Part shown: one piece after another, positions 56,646 through 64,000 of the stretch
How positions within the stretch are numbered: the first letter of the stretch is position 1
How the letters are laid out: the number at the start of each line of letters is the position of its first letter
Assembly: GCA_016703535.1 (NCBI GenBank)
Contig: JADJBV010000002.1
Coordinates: 1,240,001-1,304,000 of the forward strand
Direction: 5' to 3'
DNA: 64,000 nt
DNA from: Deltaproteobacteria bacterium
GTDB taxonomy: Bacteria; Myxococcota; Kuafuiibacteriia; Kuafuiibacteriales; Kuafuiibacteriaceae
Position numbers and translations under genes: made by a program
Notes under the pieces: model-generated
What the model saw: only the letters and a program-made list of their open reading frames with translations
Databases searched by the model: none
What the model was told of the DNA's origin: nothing

Positions 56646-58298
56646 ATGCGCGTGCGAGTGGGGCTGGCCGTGACGGTGTTGACCGCCTGCCAAGGTCAAG
56701 TGGGCGATCCAACCGGGGCCTTGGCACCCGGTCAACCACCGCCGGGCCCCGACACCCGGGCAGACGGTGGCGTGGCGCCCGACCCCACCGCACCCTTCGT
56801 GGCCGCCGAACAAGTGGCGCGCCGGCTCTCCCAGGCGGAACTCGATCAAACTTTGCGCGACGTGCTCGGCGACGATCAACGCCCGGCCGTACGTTGGTTG
56901 GCTGAAGACGAGTTCTCTCCCTACGACAACGACTACACGCTGCAGGTCGCCTCCGAAAACCTGATCGCCTCGTTGGAGGTTTTGGCCGCCGACGTCGCCG
57001 ATCGGGCCATGGCCGACGTCGCCCGTCGCGATCGGCTGATCCCATGCCGCCCGAGTGGACCGGGAGACGAGGCTTGTTTGCGGCAGTTCGTGGAGTCGAT
57101 CGGGCCCAAGTTGTTGCGCAGGCCCTTGGAGCTGAACGAGGCTGACCCGTACGTAGCGCTGATCAGCTACGCGACCGAAAACGCGCCGGACGTGCCCCAC
57201 GACTTCTACACTGCCGCCGGGTTGGTGCTGCGGGCCTTCCTCCAAGATCCGGAGGTGCTCTACCGCATCGAGGTCGGCACCCCCGCCGCCATGCCGGGCA
57301 TCGTGCAGCTCAACCCCTACGAGTTGGCCACCCGCATGAGTTATTTGATCTGGGGCTCGAGCCCGGATGACGCGCTCTACGCCGACGCCGCCGCCGGGGT
57401 GCTCGACTCGGCCGCCGGCCGCCGCACCGCCGCCGCCCGAATGTTCGAGGACGATCGGGCCAAGGCCCAGCTCCACCGGTTCCACGCCCAATGGCTCGGG
57501 TACCGCGCCATCCCTCACAGCGCCGAGCTGGTCCGGGCCTTCAACGCCGAAACCAGCGCCTTGCTCGACAAGGTGATCTTCGAAGATCAGGCCAGCTACA
57601 CCGAACTTTTCCGCAGCCCAGAGACTTGGGTCGACGGCATGCTCGCCGCCCACTACGGCTTGCCCGCGCCCAGCGGCGCCGCCGGTTGGGTGCCTTACGG
57701 CGCTGGGCAAGGACGGGCCGGCATCTTGTCCCACGGCAGCGTGATGGCGGCCTTCAGCAAGTTCACCGACACCAGCCCCACCCAACGCGGCATCTTCATC
57801 CGCACTCGCTTGATGTGTTTGCCCATCTTGCGGCCACCACCCACGGTCGTCGCCGATCAGCCGCCGGGCAACGCCGATGAGACCTGCAAAAAGGCTCGCT
57901 ACCAAGCCCACGTGGAGATCGAAAGTTGCGCCAACTGCCACAACCAGATGGACCCGATCGGTTGGGGCCTGGAGCAGTTCGACATCGCCGGCCGGCTGCG
58001 CACCCACGACGAAGGCCTGCCCGAGTGCGTGATCGACGGGCAAGGCGCCTTGCCGGGGGGAGGGCCGTTTTCGGGCCCAGCGGACCTCGCCCAGAAGTTG
58101 TTGGACACCGAACAGATCCAAAAGTGTGTGGTCCAGCAATACGCCACCTTCGCCTTGGGGCGGGTCCCGGCGATCGGTGAACGCAACTACCTGAACCAAC
58201 TCTACGGGGACTTTCAGGCTCAACAATATCGCTTCGGCGATTGGATCCTCAGCTACGTGGCCAGCGAACCTTTTGGCCTGAAGCGGGAAGGGAACTGA
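56646..58298 (+). CDS. DUF1592/DUF1588-type lipoprotein with CxxCH motif
   Basis: A 550-residue lipoprotein (lipobox VLTAC). Domain order is DUF1587-like (VARRLSQAELDQTLRDVLGD), DUF1595-like (LLRRPLELNEADPYVAL), DUF1592, DUF1588 (SPTQRGIFIRTRLMCLPI) with CANCH (Cys428, Cys431, His432), and DUF1585-like (KCVVQQYATFALGR). The set is common in Planctomycetes and myxobacteria, often paired with a DUF1552 protein as here. CANCH matches a c-type heme-binding site. The molecular activity is unknown. It precedes the DUF1552 gene by 2 bases. Confidence 0.88.
   Translation: MRVRVGLAVTVLTACQGQVGDPTGALAPGQPPPGPDTRADGGVAPDPTAPFVAAEQVARRLSQAELDQTLRDVLGDDQRPAVRWLAEDEFSPYDNDYTLQVASENLIASLEVLAADVADRAMADVARRDRLIPCRPSGPGDEACLRQFVESIGPKLLRRPLELNEADPYVALISYATENAPDVPHDFYTAAGLVLRAFLQDPEVLYRIEVGTPAAMPGIVQLNPYELATRMSYLIWGSSPDDALYADAAAGVLDSAAGRRTAAARMFEDDRAKAQLHRFHAQWLGYRAIPHSAELVRAFNAETSALLDKVIFEDQASYTELFRSPETWVDGMLAAHYGLPAPSGAAGWVPYGAGQGRAGILSHGSVMAAFSKFTDTSPTQRGIFIRTRLMCLPILRPPPTVVADQPPGNADETCKKARYQAHVEIESCANCHNQMDPIGWGLEQFDIAGRLRTHDEGLPECVIDGQGALPGGGPFSGPADLAQKLLDTEQIQKCVVQQYATFALGRVPAIGERNYLNQLYGDFQAQQYRFGDWILSYVASEPFGLKREGN
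58040..58053. repeat. Dispersed palindrome GCAAG-N4-CTTGC, copy 14
   Basis: N4 is GCGC, so all 14 bp are palindromic. It lies inside the DUF1592 gene. Confidence 0.9.
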
Positions 58299-58300
58299 TC

Positions 58301-59836
58301 ATGGCGTTCCGACTCGATCGACGCACCTTGTTGCGCGGCATCGGTGGTGCGGCCGTGGGCCTGCCGGTGCTCGAGTGCATGTTGAACGGCAACGGCACCG
58401 CCTACGCACAAGGGATGCCGATCCCTCGGCGTTTTGTGCTCCTCTTCGCGGGCCAGTCGATCGGCGGCGACGGGTGGGCCAAAAACCGGAGCCGGATCCG
58501 GGGCACCAACGTCACCGAAGAGGGGCACTTCATCGCGCCGGTCCAGACCGGCCGGGGCTACACCCCGACCACGCCATTGCAGGATCTGGCGGCGGCCAAC
58601 CTCCTCGGCGATCTTTCGATCGTCTCCAACCTCCGCATCCCCTTCAACGCGACCGATCCGGCGGCGACGGCGGTCCCCTTGGGCGGCGCGTATCGCGACT
58701 TTCACGGCGGCGGCGCCTCCCCGTTGTTGTCCGGGGTCCGCTCGACGGCCGCCGAGTTCCGGGCCAACGGCATCACCTCGGACCAGGTGATCGCGCAGCT
58801 CAACGCCGGCCGCACCCGCTTCGACTCCTTGGTGTATCGGGCCCAACCTTCTTGGTACCTCAGCGGGTCCAGCTACGCCGGGCGCCAGTACATCTCGTAC
58901 CGCGGCGCTGGGAACGCGGGTCGCATCGAGGCCCAGGACCGACCCCAGGTGGCGGTCCAGTCCTTGTTCTCCGGCTTTACGCCGCCGGACTCGGCCGACG
59001 CCGCCCGGTTCGACTTCAACCGTCGGGCCCGGATCAGCGTGCTCGACGTGGTGTTGGGCAAACGCGATCGTTTGCTCCAGAAGGTCAGCGCCGCCGATCG
59101 AGTCCGTCTCGAGCGCCACTTCGATGAGATCCGGGCGCTCGAGCAGCGGGCCCAGATGATTCAACCGCCCGCAGCCGGCACCTGCCGGATCTTGCCCGAC
59201 CCCGGCCCCGATCCGGCGATCGGCGGCGACAACGCTGGCTCCGACTCGGGCTCGATCGGCACCAACACCGGCTACAGCCAAGAGACCGAACGGGCCGAGC
59301 TCTTCGCCGATCTGATCCACATGGCCTTCACCTGCGACCTGACTCGGGCGGCCACGCTCCAGATCACCACCTTCCAGTCCCACATGAACGTGTTCCCGAC
59401 CAGCTCGGCCTTGGGCCTGCCCATCCGAGCCGACCTGCACGAGACCGGGCACAACGGAGACGCTGACAACCGAGGCCAGTTCGCCATCAGCACCAACCTG
59501 CGCTGGCACTTGTTGGCCTATACTCACCTGCTGCGGAGGTTGAAGGAGACCGCCGAAGGCGGCGGCAACCTGCTGGACAACACGGTCGCGGTTTTTATGC
59601 CCGAGGGCGGCCACGGCACCCAACTCAACGATGGGGCCAGCGCCGACCAGACCCACTCGGTGGAGAACATGGTGTTGCTCATCGGCGGGAGAGCCGGTGG
59701 TTTGCGCCCCGGCCAACACCTCGACGCCCAACGGGCCCACCCCGGCAGCGCCTTGATCTCCGCGATGCAAGGCGCCGGATATATGGGCGACACCTTTGGC
59801 GAGGTCACCGGCGGCCTCGCAGGGCTCTTCGCTTGA
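58301..59836 (+). CDS. DUF1552 protein with Tat signal
   Basis: A 511-residue protein with an N-terminal twin-arginine signal (LDRRTLLRGIGGAAVGLPVLE), so it is probably exported folded, perhaps with a cofactor. The body is a DUF1552 domain (RRFVLLFAGQSIGGDGWA, LLGDLSIVSNLRIPF, ADLIHMAFTCDLTRAATLQI, HETGHNGD), related by eye to sulfatase/DUF1501-type phosphatase folds. It is the obligate-looking partner of the DUF1592 protein 2 bases upstream. The substrate is unknown. Confidence 0.88.
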   Translation: MAFRLDRRTLLRGIGGAAVGLPVLECMLNGNGTAYAQGMPIPRRFVLLFAGQSIGGDGWAKNRSRIRGTNVTEEGHFIAPVQTGRGYTPTTPLQDLAAANLLGDLSIVSNLRIPFNATDPAATAVPLGGAYRDFHGGGASPLLSGVRSTAAEFRANGITSDQVIAQLNAGRTRFDSLVYRAQPSWYLSGSSYAGRQYISYRGAGNAGRIEAQDRPQVAVQSLFSGFTPPDSADAARFDFNRRARISVLDVVLGKRDRLLQKVSAADRVRLERHFDEIRALEQRAQMIQPPAAGTCRILPDPGPDPAIGGDNAGSDSGSIGTNTGYSQETERAELFADLIHMAFTCDLTRAATLQITTFQSHMNVFPTSSALGLPIRADLHETGHNGDADNRGQFAISTNLRWHLLAYTHLLRRLKETAEGGGNLLDNTVAVFMPEGGHGTQLNDGASADQTHSVENMVLLIGGRAGGLRPGQHLDAQRAHPGSALISAMQGAGYMGDTFGEVTGGLAGLFA

Positions 59837-59927
59837 GCTTGAGCCCCCTCCCTTCGGTTGCAGAGCGGTGAGTCGGACCTGGCCAGGGCGGTGAACCGGG
59901 CCCCCACTGATGTGGTAGCCTGGCTCC

Positions 59928-60524
59928 ATGGACCGGACGGCCGCGACGCTGGCGCTCCTAAGGAGGTTCGCTCAGCCGGTGACACCGAACTTGCCGGCCT
60001 CGGACGAGGCCCTCCCCGCTGTCCGCGCGCTCCTGGTTGCCGCCGGCGTCGCCTACAAGATCGTCGGCGGACTCGCCGTGGTTCATCACGGCTATCTGCG
60101 TTTTACGCGCGACGTCGACGTCCTCGTGGGCCGCGATGGGCTCTTGAAGATCGAGCCGTATCTCGCAAGGTTCGCGTTCGAAAAAAAAGAGCCGAAGCGC
60201 CTTGTCCACACGCCGACCGGTGTGCAGGTGGACTTCTTGGTCGAGGGAGATCTCGTTCCACGGGCGGCCTCTGCTCGGTTTCCCGCGCCGGATTTAATTT
60301 CGGCGAGCGTCGCCGATCCTGGGTTCGTGGGCCTGGGCCCGCTGACAGAGCTGAAGATCCTCTCTGGACGGGTGCAAGATCGAGCCGACGTCGTCGCTCT
60401 CCTCAAGCTCGTCGACGAAGGTGGCTATCTCGCCATCGAAGCTGGCCTGCCGGCGACGCTGCGCCCCGCTCTGGCCGCCCTGCGTGAAGAAGCCCTCGAA
60501 GAACTTCGATTCGGCGACGAATAG
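59928..60524 (+). CDS. Nucleotidyltransferase-fold protein, probably horizontally acquired
   Basis: A 198-residue protein with a DNA-polymerase-beta-type nucleotidyltransferase core: VGGLAVVHHGYLRFTRDVDVLV, with catalytic-looking Asp62 and Asp64, and a third Asp102 in GVQVDFLVEG. Similar small proteins are AbiEii/MNT-type toxins or standalone NTases. Base composition differs from neighbours: it contains runs of A (GAAAAAAAAG near 60180) and AT-rich codons. No partner antitoxin-like gene is visible beside it. Confidence 0.75.
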   Translation: MDRTAATLALLRRFAQPVTPNLPASDEALPAVRALLVAAGVAYKIVGGLAVVHHGYLRFTRDVDVLVGRDGLLKIEPYLARFAFEKKEPKRLVHTPTGVQVDFLVEGDLVPRAASARFPAPDLISASVADPGFVGLGPLTELKILSGRVQDRADVVALLKLVDEGGYLAIEAGLPATLRPALAALREEALEELRFGDE

Positions 60525-60682
60525 CGGCCCACGCGGCTCTTCGCCGAACCCACCGTTACCCTGGGGCGTGGAGGCCGATCCGGCTACCTCCGGGGTCGTT
60601 GATGGGCGACGAGGATTCATCGGCCTTCCGCATGCCCGCTTCGTGCGCCGCACCGGCTTGACCCCGCCGCTTACCGAAGCCG

Positions 60683-61471
60683 CTACGGCCGGGTGACCAC
60701 CTCAGTTCGCTGAACTCCGAGCACGTTGGGGATCGGCCACTGGCGATCGTTGTGGTCGTTTTCGTTGAAGCCGGTTTCGTAGCTGCCCGCCAGATCCAGG
60801 TGGAGCTCGGGCGTGTGGATCGAGAGGCTGGCTTCGGGGCCACCCTCCACGTGCATCGCCCGCACCAGGTCCAGTTCCTTGCGGAGGAACTCGGCGAACT
60901 CGTGCATGGTCCGAGGCGCCCGGGTGAAGATCAGATGGATCCGGCCGGCTCGATCTTGCCCGATCGCCGCTTCACTCCAACGTTGATTCCGCTTGGGCCA
61001 CACGTTGGTCCCTTCGCCTTTGAGCACCCGGAGGTTCTGGATGACCCACTCACACCGCGCGAAGTCGGGACGTTCACCCGGCGGATCCAGATCGACGATC
61101 TGCACGGGTCGCTTTGGGCACCACACCAACGTCGATCGATGTCCGGCGTGCCAGCGCGGCTGGAGCTGCTGTTCGCCGATCCGCAGGTGGCCGACGTTGC
61201 TCGAGTGGTCGAGTTCGAACATCCCCAGGTTGATGGCCACCGCCAGGCCTTCACGTTCGGCCCACTGGGCGGCGGTGCGCTTTTGCCCGTCCTCCAGGGC
61301 GGCCACGACCGGTTTGAGGCTCATTCGCTGGGGATCGAAGCGCACCACGTGGAGCCGCGGATCGGCGACCTGGGTCGGATCACCGTAGGGAAGGGCGACG
61401 TATTCGAGGCCCGGCGCGAACTCCCGCCAAGGGGTGGCTACCAGGAGCAGGGACAGGGCAAAGGCGGACAC
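60683..61471 (-). CDS. NAGPA-type phosphodiester glycosidase
   Basis: A 262-residue secreted protein (signal peptide MSAFALSLLLVATPW, GTG start at 61471) matching the phosphodiester glycosidase/NAGPA family. Features are the VVAALEDGQKRTAAQWAEREGLAVAINLGMF strand-turn and MHVEGGPEASLSIHT, the position of the family DGGGSSxL motif, here EGGPEAS. Family enzymes cleave sugar phosphodiesters such as GlcNAc-1-P-O-mannose or teichoic-type links. The change from D-G-G-G-S may lower activity. It converges on the nucleotidyltransferase gene across 158 bases, in which I see nothing assignable. Confidence 0.78.
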   Translation of the reverse strand: MSAFALSLLLVATPWREFAPGLEYVALPYGDPTQVADPRLHVVRFDPQRMSLKPVVAALEDGQKRTAAQWAEREGLAVAINLGMFELDHSSNVGHLRIGEQQLQPRWHAGHRSTLVWCPKRPVQIVDLDPPGERPDFARCEWVIQNLRVLKGEGTNVWPKRNQRWSEAAIGQDRAGRIHLIFTRAPRTMHEFAEFLRKELDLVRAMHVEGGPEASLSIHTPELHLDLAGSYETGFNENDHNDRQWPIPNVLGVQRTEVVTRP

Positions 61472-61483
61472 CCCCGCTCAACC

Positions 61484-61497
61484 GCAGGCAAACTTGC
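61484..61497. repeat. Dispersed palindrome, one-mismatch copy (intergenic)
   Basis: GCAGG-CAAA-CTTGC, one base from consensus, just upstream of the NAGPA gene start. Confidence 0.6.
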
Positions 61498-61539
61498 ACA
61501 TCTTCCCTAGAGACTAGGAGCGGCCGTCCAAGAAGCGCC

Positions 61540-62793
61540 TCACTCGGGCAGGGCTGCGATGCGCCAGACCTTGTTGGTCACGGCGTCTACGATGTAGAGA
61601 CGGCCTTCGGGGTCGGCGGTGATGCCCATCAGGGCGCCGGCGCCGACGCCGACGTTCAAGTAGTCCAAGCGGGCGCCGGTGTTCTTGTCGAAGGCGCTGA
61701 TCCGGGAGGTGGCGTTGTCGGTGACGTAGAGGATGTCGCCGACCATCACGATCCCCGAGGGGTGGGTCAACTCGCCGCCCACGCCGTCAACCAAGGTGGT
61801 GAAGGTCGCGCCGGTCACTTCGTGGAAGTCGACGCCGGGCTCGAAGCCTCGCAGGGTCCGGCCCCGGGTGCCGCTGGTCGTGTCGAGCACCGCGATCCGG
61901 GCGTTGCCGGTGTCGGCGATGTACAACTTGCCGGTGGCGCGATCGAGCTCGAGGTGGGAGGGGACGTCGGCCACCCGCAAGACCTGGGCGTCGACGTAGC
62001 GGCCGATGATCCCGTCCGAGTGATCGTCGTAGCCCACGCCGTGGTCGGCCTGGAAGTCGTAGCGCGAGATGGTCCCGGTCAGGCCGTCGAAGGTCCAGTA
62101 CACGTTGTCGTGATCCCAGGCGATGCCCATGCAGAGCGGCGACTGGTGGAGCATGTCCAGGTGGCTTCCCAAATCGTAGCCAAGATCTCGGACCGCGTCC
62201 GGGTTGGGATAGGAGTAGATGTCCATCCGCGACGGCCACAAAGACGGGCCCATGAAGTCGTTTTGCCGCTGGGAGTTGTTGTAGGTGTTGCGCGACTCCT
62301 GGCAGGTGCCGAAGGTGTGCCCGAATTCGTCGCTCGGCGCGCCGAAGGCGATGCTCGACACCTCCTCCATGAAGTGGAGCGCGAAGCTATCAATGCGCTT
62401 TTCGGCGGTTTGCTCCGGCGTACCGGCCTTGAAGTAGGTCACCGTCGAGTCGTCGGCCCGGTTCACGACCCACAACTCGCCATCGCCGCTCGGGTTGAAG
62501 TCCAGGTCCCGCGGCACGCGAAGTCCACCGACGCCGCTGATCTCATGGAGCTCGACCTGGGCGATGTCGTGGCTCTCGTAGCCGAGGACGCCCAAGCCTC
62601 GTTTGGGTTCCGCGTCGATCGAGACGCCTCCATCCTCGGGGAGCTGGCCCGCGTCGTCGGGCAGGCCGAGATCCAACACCGGGATGCCGGCGTCTTGGGT
62701 CGGGGTCGGATCGAGCTCGGCCTCATCACAGGCGAGGAGCCCGGCGGTCCAGCCGGCGACGAAGAGGAGCGGAAGTCGTGCAGAAACGAACAT
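61540..62793 (-). CDS. NHL-repeat beta-propeller lipoprotein
   Basis: A 417-residue lipoprotein (lipobox AGLLAC) with an acidic stalk (DAGIPVLDLGLPDDAGQLPEDGG). An NHL-type six-bladed propeller follows (LRVPRDLDFNPSGDGELWVVNRADDST, LELDRATGKLYIADTGNARIAVLD, LTHPSGIVMVGDILYVTDNATSRISAFD, ITADPEGRLYIVDAVTNKVWRIA). Conserved GGxLxxPxxI-type strands support the family. It is a surface binding protein or scaffold. The ATG at 62793 begins the signal peptide; the frame continues upstream without coding character. Confidence 0.84.
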   Translation of the reverse strand: MFVSARLPLLFVAGWTAGLLACDEAELDPTPTQDAGIPVLDLGLPDDAGQLPEDGGVSIDAEPKRGLGVLGYESHDIAQVELHEISGVGGLRVPRDLDFNPSGDGELWVVNRADDSTVTYFKAGTPEQTAEKRIDSFALHFMEEVSSIAFGAPSDEFGHTFGTCQESRNTYNNSQRQNDFMGPSLWPSRMDIYSYPNPDAVRDLGYDLGSHLDMLHQSPLCMGIAWDHDNVYWTFDGLTGTISRYDFQADHGVGYDDHSDGIIGRYVDAQVLRVADVPSHLELDRATGKLYIADTGNARIAVLDTTSGTRGRTLRGFEPGVDFHEVTGATFTTLVDGVGGELTHPSGIVMVGDILYVTDNATSRISAFDKNTGARLDYLNVGVGAGALMGITADPEGRLYIVDAVTNKVWRIAALPE

Positions 62794-62820
62794 GCGGCCG
62801 CCGACACTGCACGAGTTGCG

Positions 62821-62924
62821 CCTACCTTGGCGATCGGTTGGTAACGCAGACCAGCGGTCCAGTCGTCCATCGGAAACGCCCGGGGATCTCCGAGACCTAG
62901 ACGAGGTAGGCATAAGTCCTACCT
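62821..62924. promoter_or_regulatory. CCTACCT half-sites in a divergent promoter region
   Basis: AGGTAGG (62904-62910) and CCTACCT (62918-62924) form a perfect 7-bp inverted repeat with a 7-base spacer. A third CCTACCT lies at 62821-62827. All are in the 237-base gap between divergent lipoprotein genes, the layout of a shared operator. Confidence 0.55.
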
Positions 62925-63030
62925 AAATTTCGCCGACCGAAGGTCACGCGCTTGCCCCAAGGATGCCCTCCGTGATTTGCCTCCGCGCCATACCACGCGG
63001 CACGCCGCCGCGAGGGGGAGGCACTTCCAG

Positions 63031-64000
63031 ATGCGCGACCAGTTCCGCGCCTTCATGACCCTGACGCTCCTGACCGCCGCTTGCGAGGACGGTCCCGACT
63101 TGATCTTCACGCCCAACGAGGCCGATCCCGCCCAACAGGCGGCGCAGAACGGGCAGAAGCCCGGTCGGTTTTTTACGCCGGACGGCACCAAGCCCTACGG
63201 CAGCTTGGGCGGCGCCGACAACGTGGCTCGGGCTCAGTTCTGCTCCAACGAGGAGAACGCGGCGGTCGTGCAGCGGATGGTCGTGCAGCCGATCGTCCCC
63301 GACGTGTCGATCGGTGGTGTCCCCTTGCGGAACGCCGACGGCAGCGCCCTCTACGCCGATGATCTTTTGGGCAGCCCCTCCGAAGGCAAGTTCTGCGATC
63401 CGACCGGGGTCTACTCGAACGCCTTCACTTGGGGTCCGACCAACGAGGTGATCGTCTTCTTCAACGAAGAGACTCGGCTGGTGGAGTTGATCGACGCGAC
63501 CCAGCAGTACCTGGGCAAACTCAAGGGCTCCTTCACCGAAGGCGGCCAGGAGATCGACATCGACATCACGCCTCGGGCCCGGGTCAAGATCGGCGAACGG
63601 GAGTTGGACCAGTACACCAGCCGCGCCGACCAAGCGAACCGCACCAACGCGTGGCTGAACAACAAGAACGTCACCTCGATCTACAAGATGATCCGGGAGA
63701 CGTACTTCGAGGCCGGCCCCTTCCCGGCCGACTTCGACTGCGTGGCCTCCAAGTTGTGCGACCTGCTCTACCTGAGCGGCGCCGACACCACGCCTCAAGA
63801 CACCGCCATCCGCATGGACGACACCGGCGTGATCTTGGTCTTTTCACCCGAAGGCCAGATCCTCGAGGTCTACGTGCAGCCGGTCCGGGTCTCGCCCTTC
63901 GAGCTGCGGGCCCAGATCAACTTTGGTGCGCCGGGCTCGTCGACCATGGCCTTCAGCTTCCAGAGCGAAACCAAGGCCAGCTGCACCATCAACCTGGATG
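63031..64000 (+). CDS. Lipoprotein, 3' end outside window
   Basis: An open frame of 323 codons from the ATG at 63031 to the last base; no stop is reached. It begins with a signal peptide and lipobox (LTLLTAAC, Cys18), then a long mixed alpha/beta body (FCSNEENAAVVQRMVVQPIVPD, VIVFFNEETRLVELIDATQQYLG, FPADFDCVASKLCDLLYLSGAD, VILVFSPEGQILEVYVQPVRVSPFEL). I do not recognise the family. A GGGGGAGG ribosome-like site lies 8-15 bases upstream. It is divergent from the NHL lipoprotein across the CCTACCT sites, which may control both. Confidence 0.8.
   Translation, partial: MRDQFRAFMTLTLLTAACEDGPDLIFTPNEADPAQQAAQNGQKPGRFFTPDGTKPYGSLGGADNVARAQFCSNEENAAVVQRMVVQPIVPDVSIGGVPLRNADGSALYADDLLGSPSEGKFCDPTGVYSNAFTWGPTNEVIVFFNEETRLVELIDATQQYLGKLKGSFTEGGQEIDIDITPRARVKIGERELDQYTSRADQANRTNAWLNNKNVTSIYKMIRETYFEAGPFPADFDCVASKLCDLLYLSGADTTPQDTAIRMDDTGVILVFSPEGQILEVYVQPVRVSPFELRAQINFGAPGSSTMAFSFQSETKASCTINLD

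Noticed and set aside
60421..60696. 91-codon ORF after the nucleotidyltransferase
   Set aside because: Starts inside the nucleotidyltransferase in another frame and lacks coding character in the convergent gap.
1..64000. CRISPR arrays, tRNA or rRNA genes, transposases, integrases, prophage
   Set aside because: Read for direct-repeat arrays, conserved RNA gene sequences and mobile-element proteins; none seen.

Overview
The window is GC-rich, densely coded DNA with no rRNA, tRNA, CRISPR, phage or insertion-sequence signal that I could see. Many features suggest a member of the Myxococcota or a close deltaproteobacterial relative. They include numerous lipoproteins with acidic Asp/Ala-rich stalks, DUF4388 and PilZ-like proteins, a DUF1592/DUF1552 pair, an NtrC-type regulator, and a carotenoid locus under a CarH-type B12/MerR regulator. 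Genes are packed into operons with 1-4 base start/stop overlaps, and no gene-free stretch exceeds 300 bases.

Layout. 1-4104: the end of a secreted multidomain protein, a small conserved protein, a LolA-like protein and a YtcJ-type amidohydrolase lipoprotein ending in a 26-proline tract. 4199-6861: DnaJ, a small membrane protein, TolQ/ExbB and TolR/ExbD. 7020-10473: an NtrC-family regulator, a DUF4388 protein and a glutaredoxin-membrane-thioredoxin fusion.

10483-21539 is the carotenoid locus. The minus operon is crtC, a GT2 glycosyltransferase, a crtD-like desaturase and an unknown secreted protein. The plus strand carries a crtL-type cyclase, then crtE, crtI, crtB, an alpha/beta hydrolase and carH. 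Together they predict a light-controlled monocyclic, 1'-hydroxylated, glycosylated and possibly acylated carotenoid.

21718-35627: a degenerate sugar nucleotidyltransferase, a HAD 5'-nucleotidase, a three-lipoprotein operon led by a PHM-like copper protein, a PuuD-like membrane protein, a stress protein, a two-domain PilZ-like protein, a large TSP3/IPT lipoprotein with a methyltransferase and a lipoprotein, and one unknown lipoprotein. 35641-41591: a HEAT-repeat protein, a protein-arginine deiminase lipoprotein, an MFS transporter and a methyltransferase.

41596-51137 is a minus-strand block that may handle envelope lipids: a MlaC-like carrier, an HpnN-like MMPL exporter, a lipoprotein, a di-iron protein, a 1303-residue repetitive beta-rich protein and a putative outer-membrane protein. 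51323-64000: an ECF sigma factor with a small membrane protein and a CobW GTPase, an NTF2-like protein, a beta-helix lipoprotein, the DUF1592/DUF1552 pair, a probably acquired nucleotidyltransferase, a NAGPA-type glycosidase, an NHL-repeat lipoprotein and the start of another lipoprotein.

The most unexpected signal is a dispersed palindrome, GCAAG-N4-CTTGC. It occurs 14 times exactly, far above chance, and every coding copy sits in the same codon phase.
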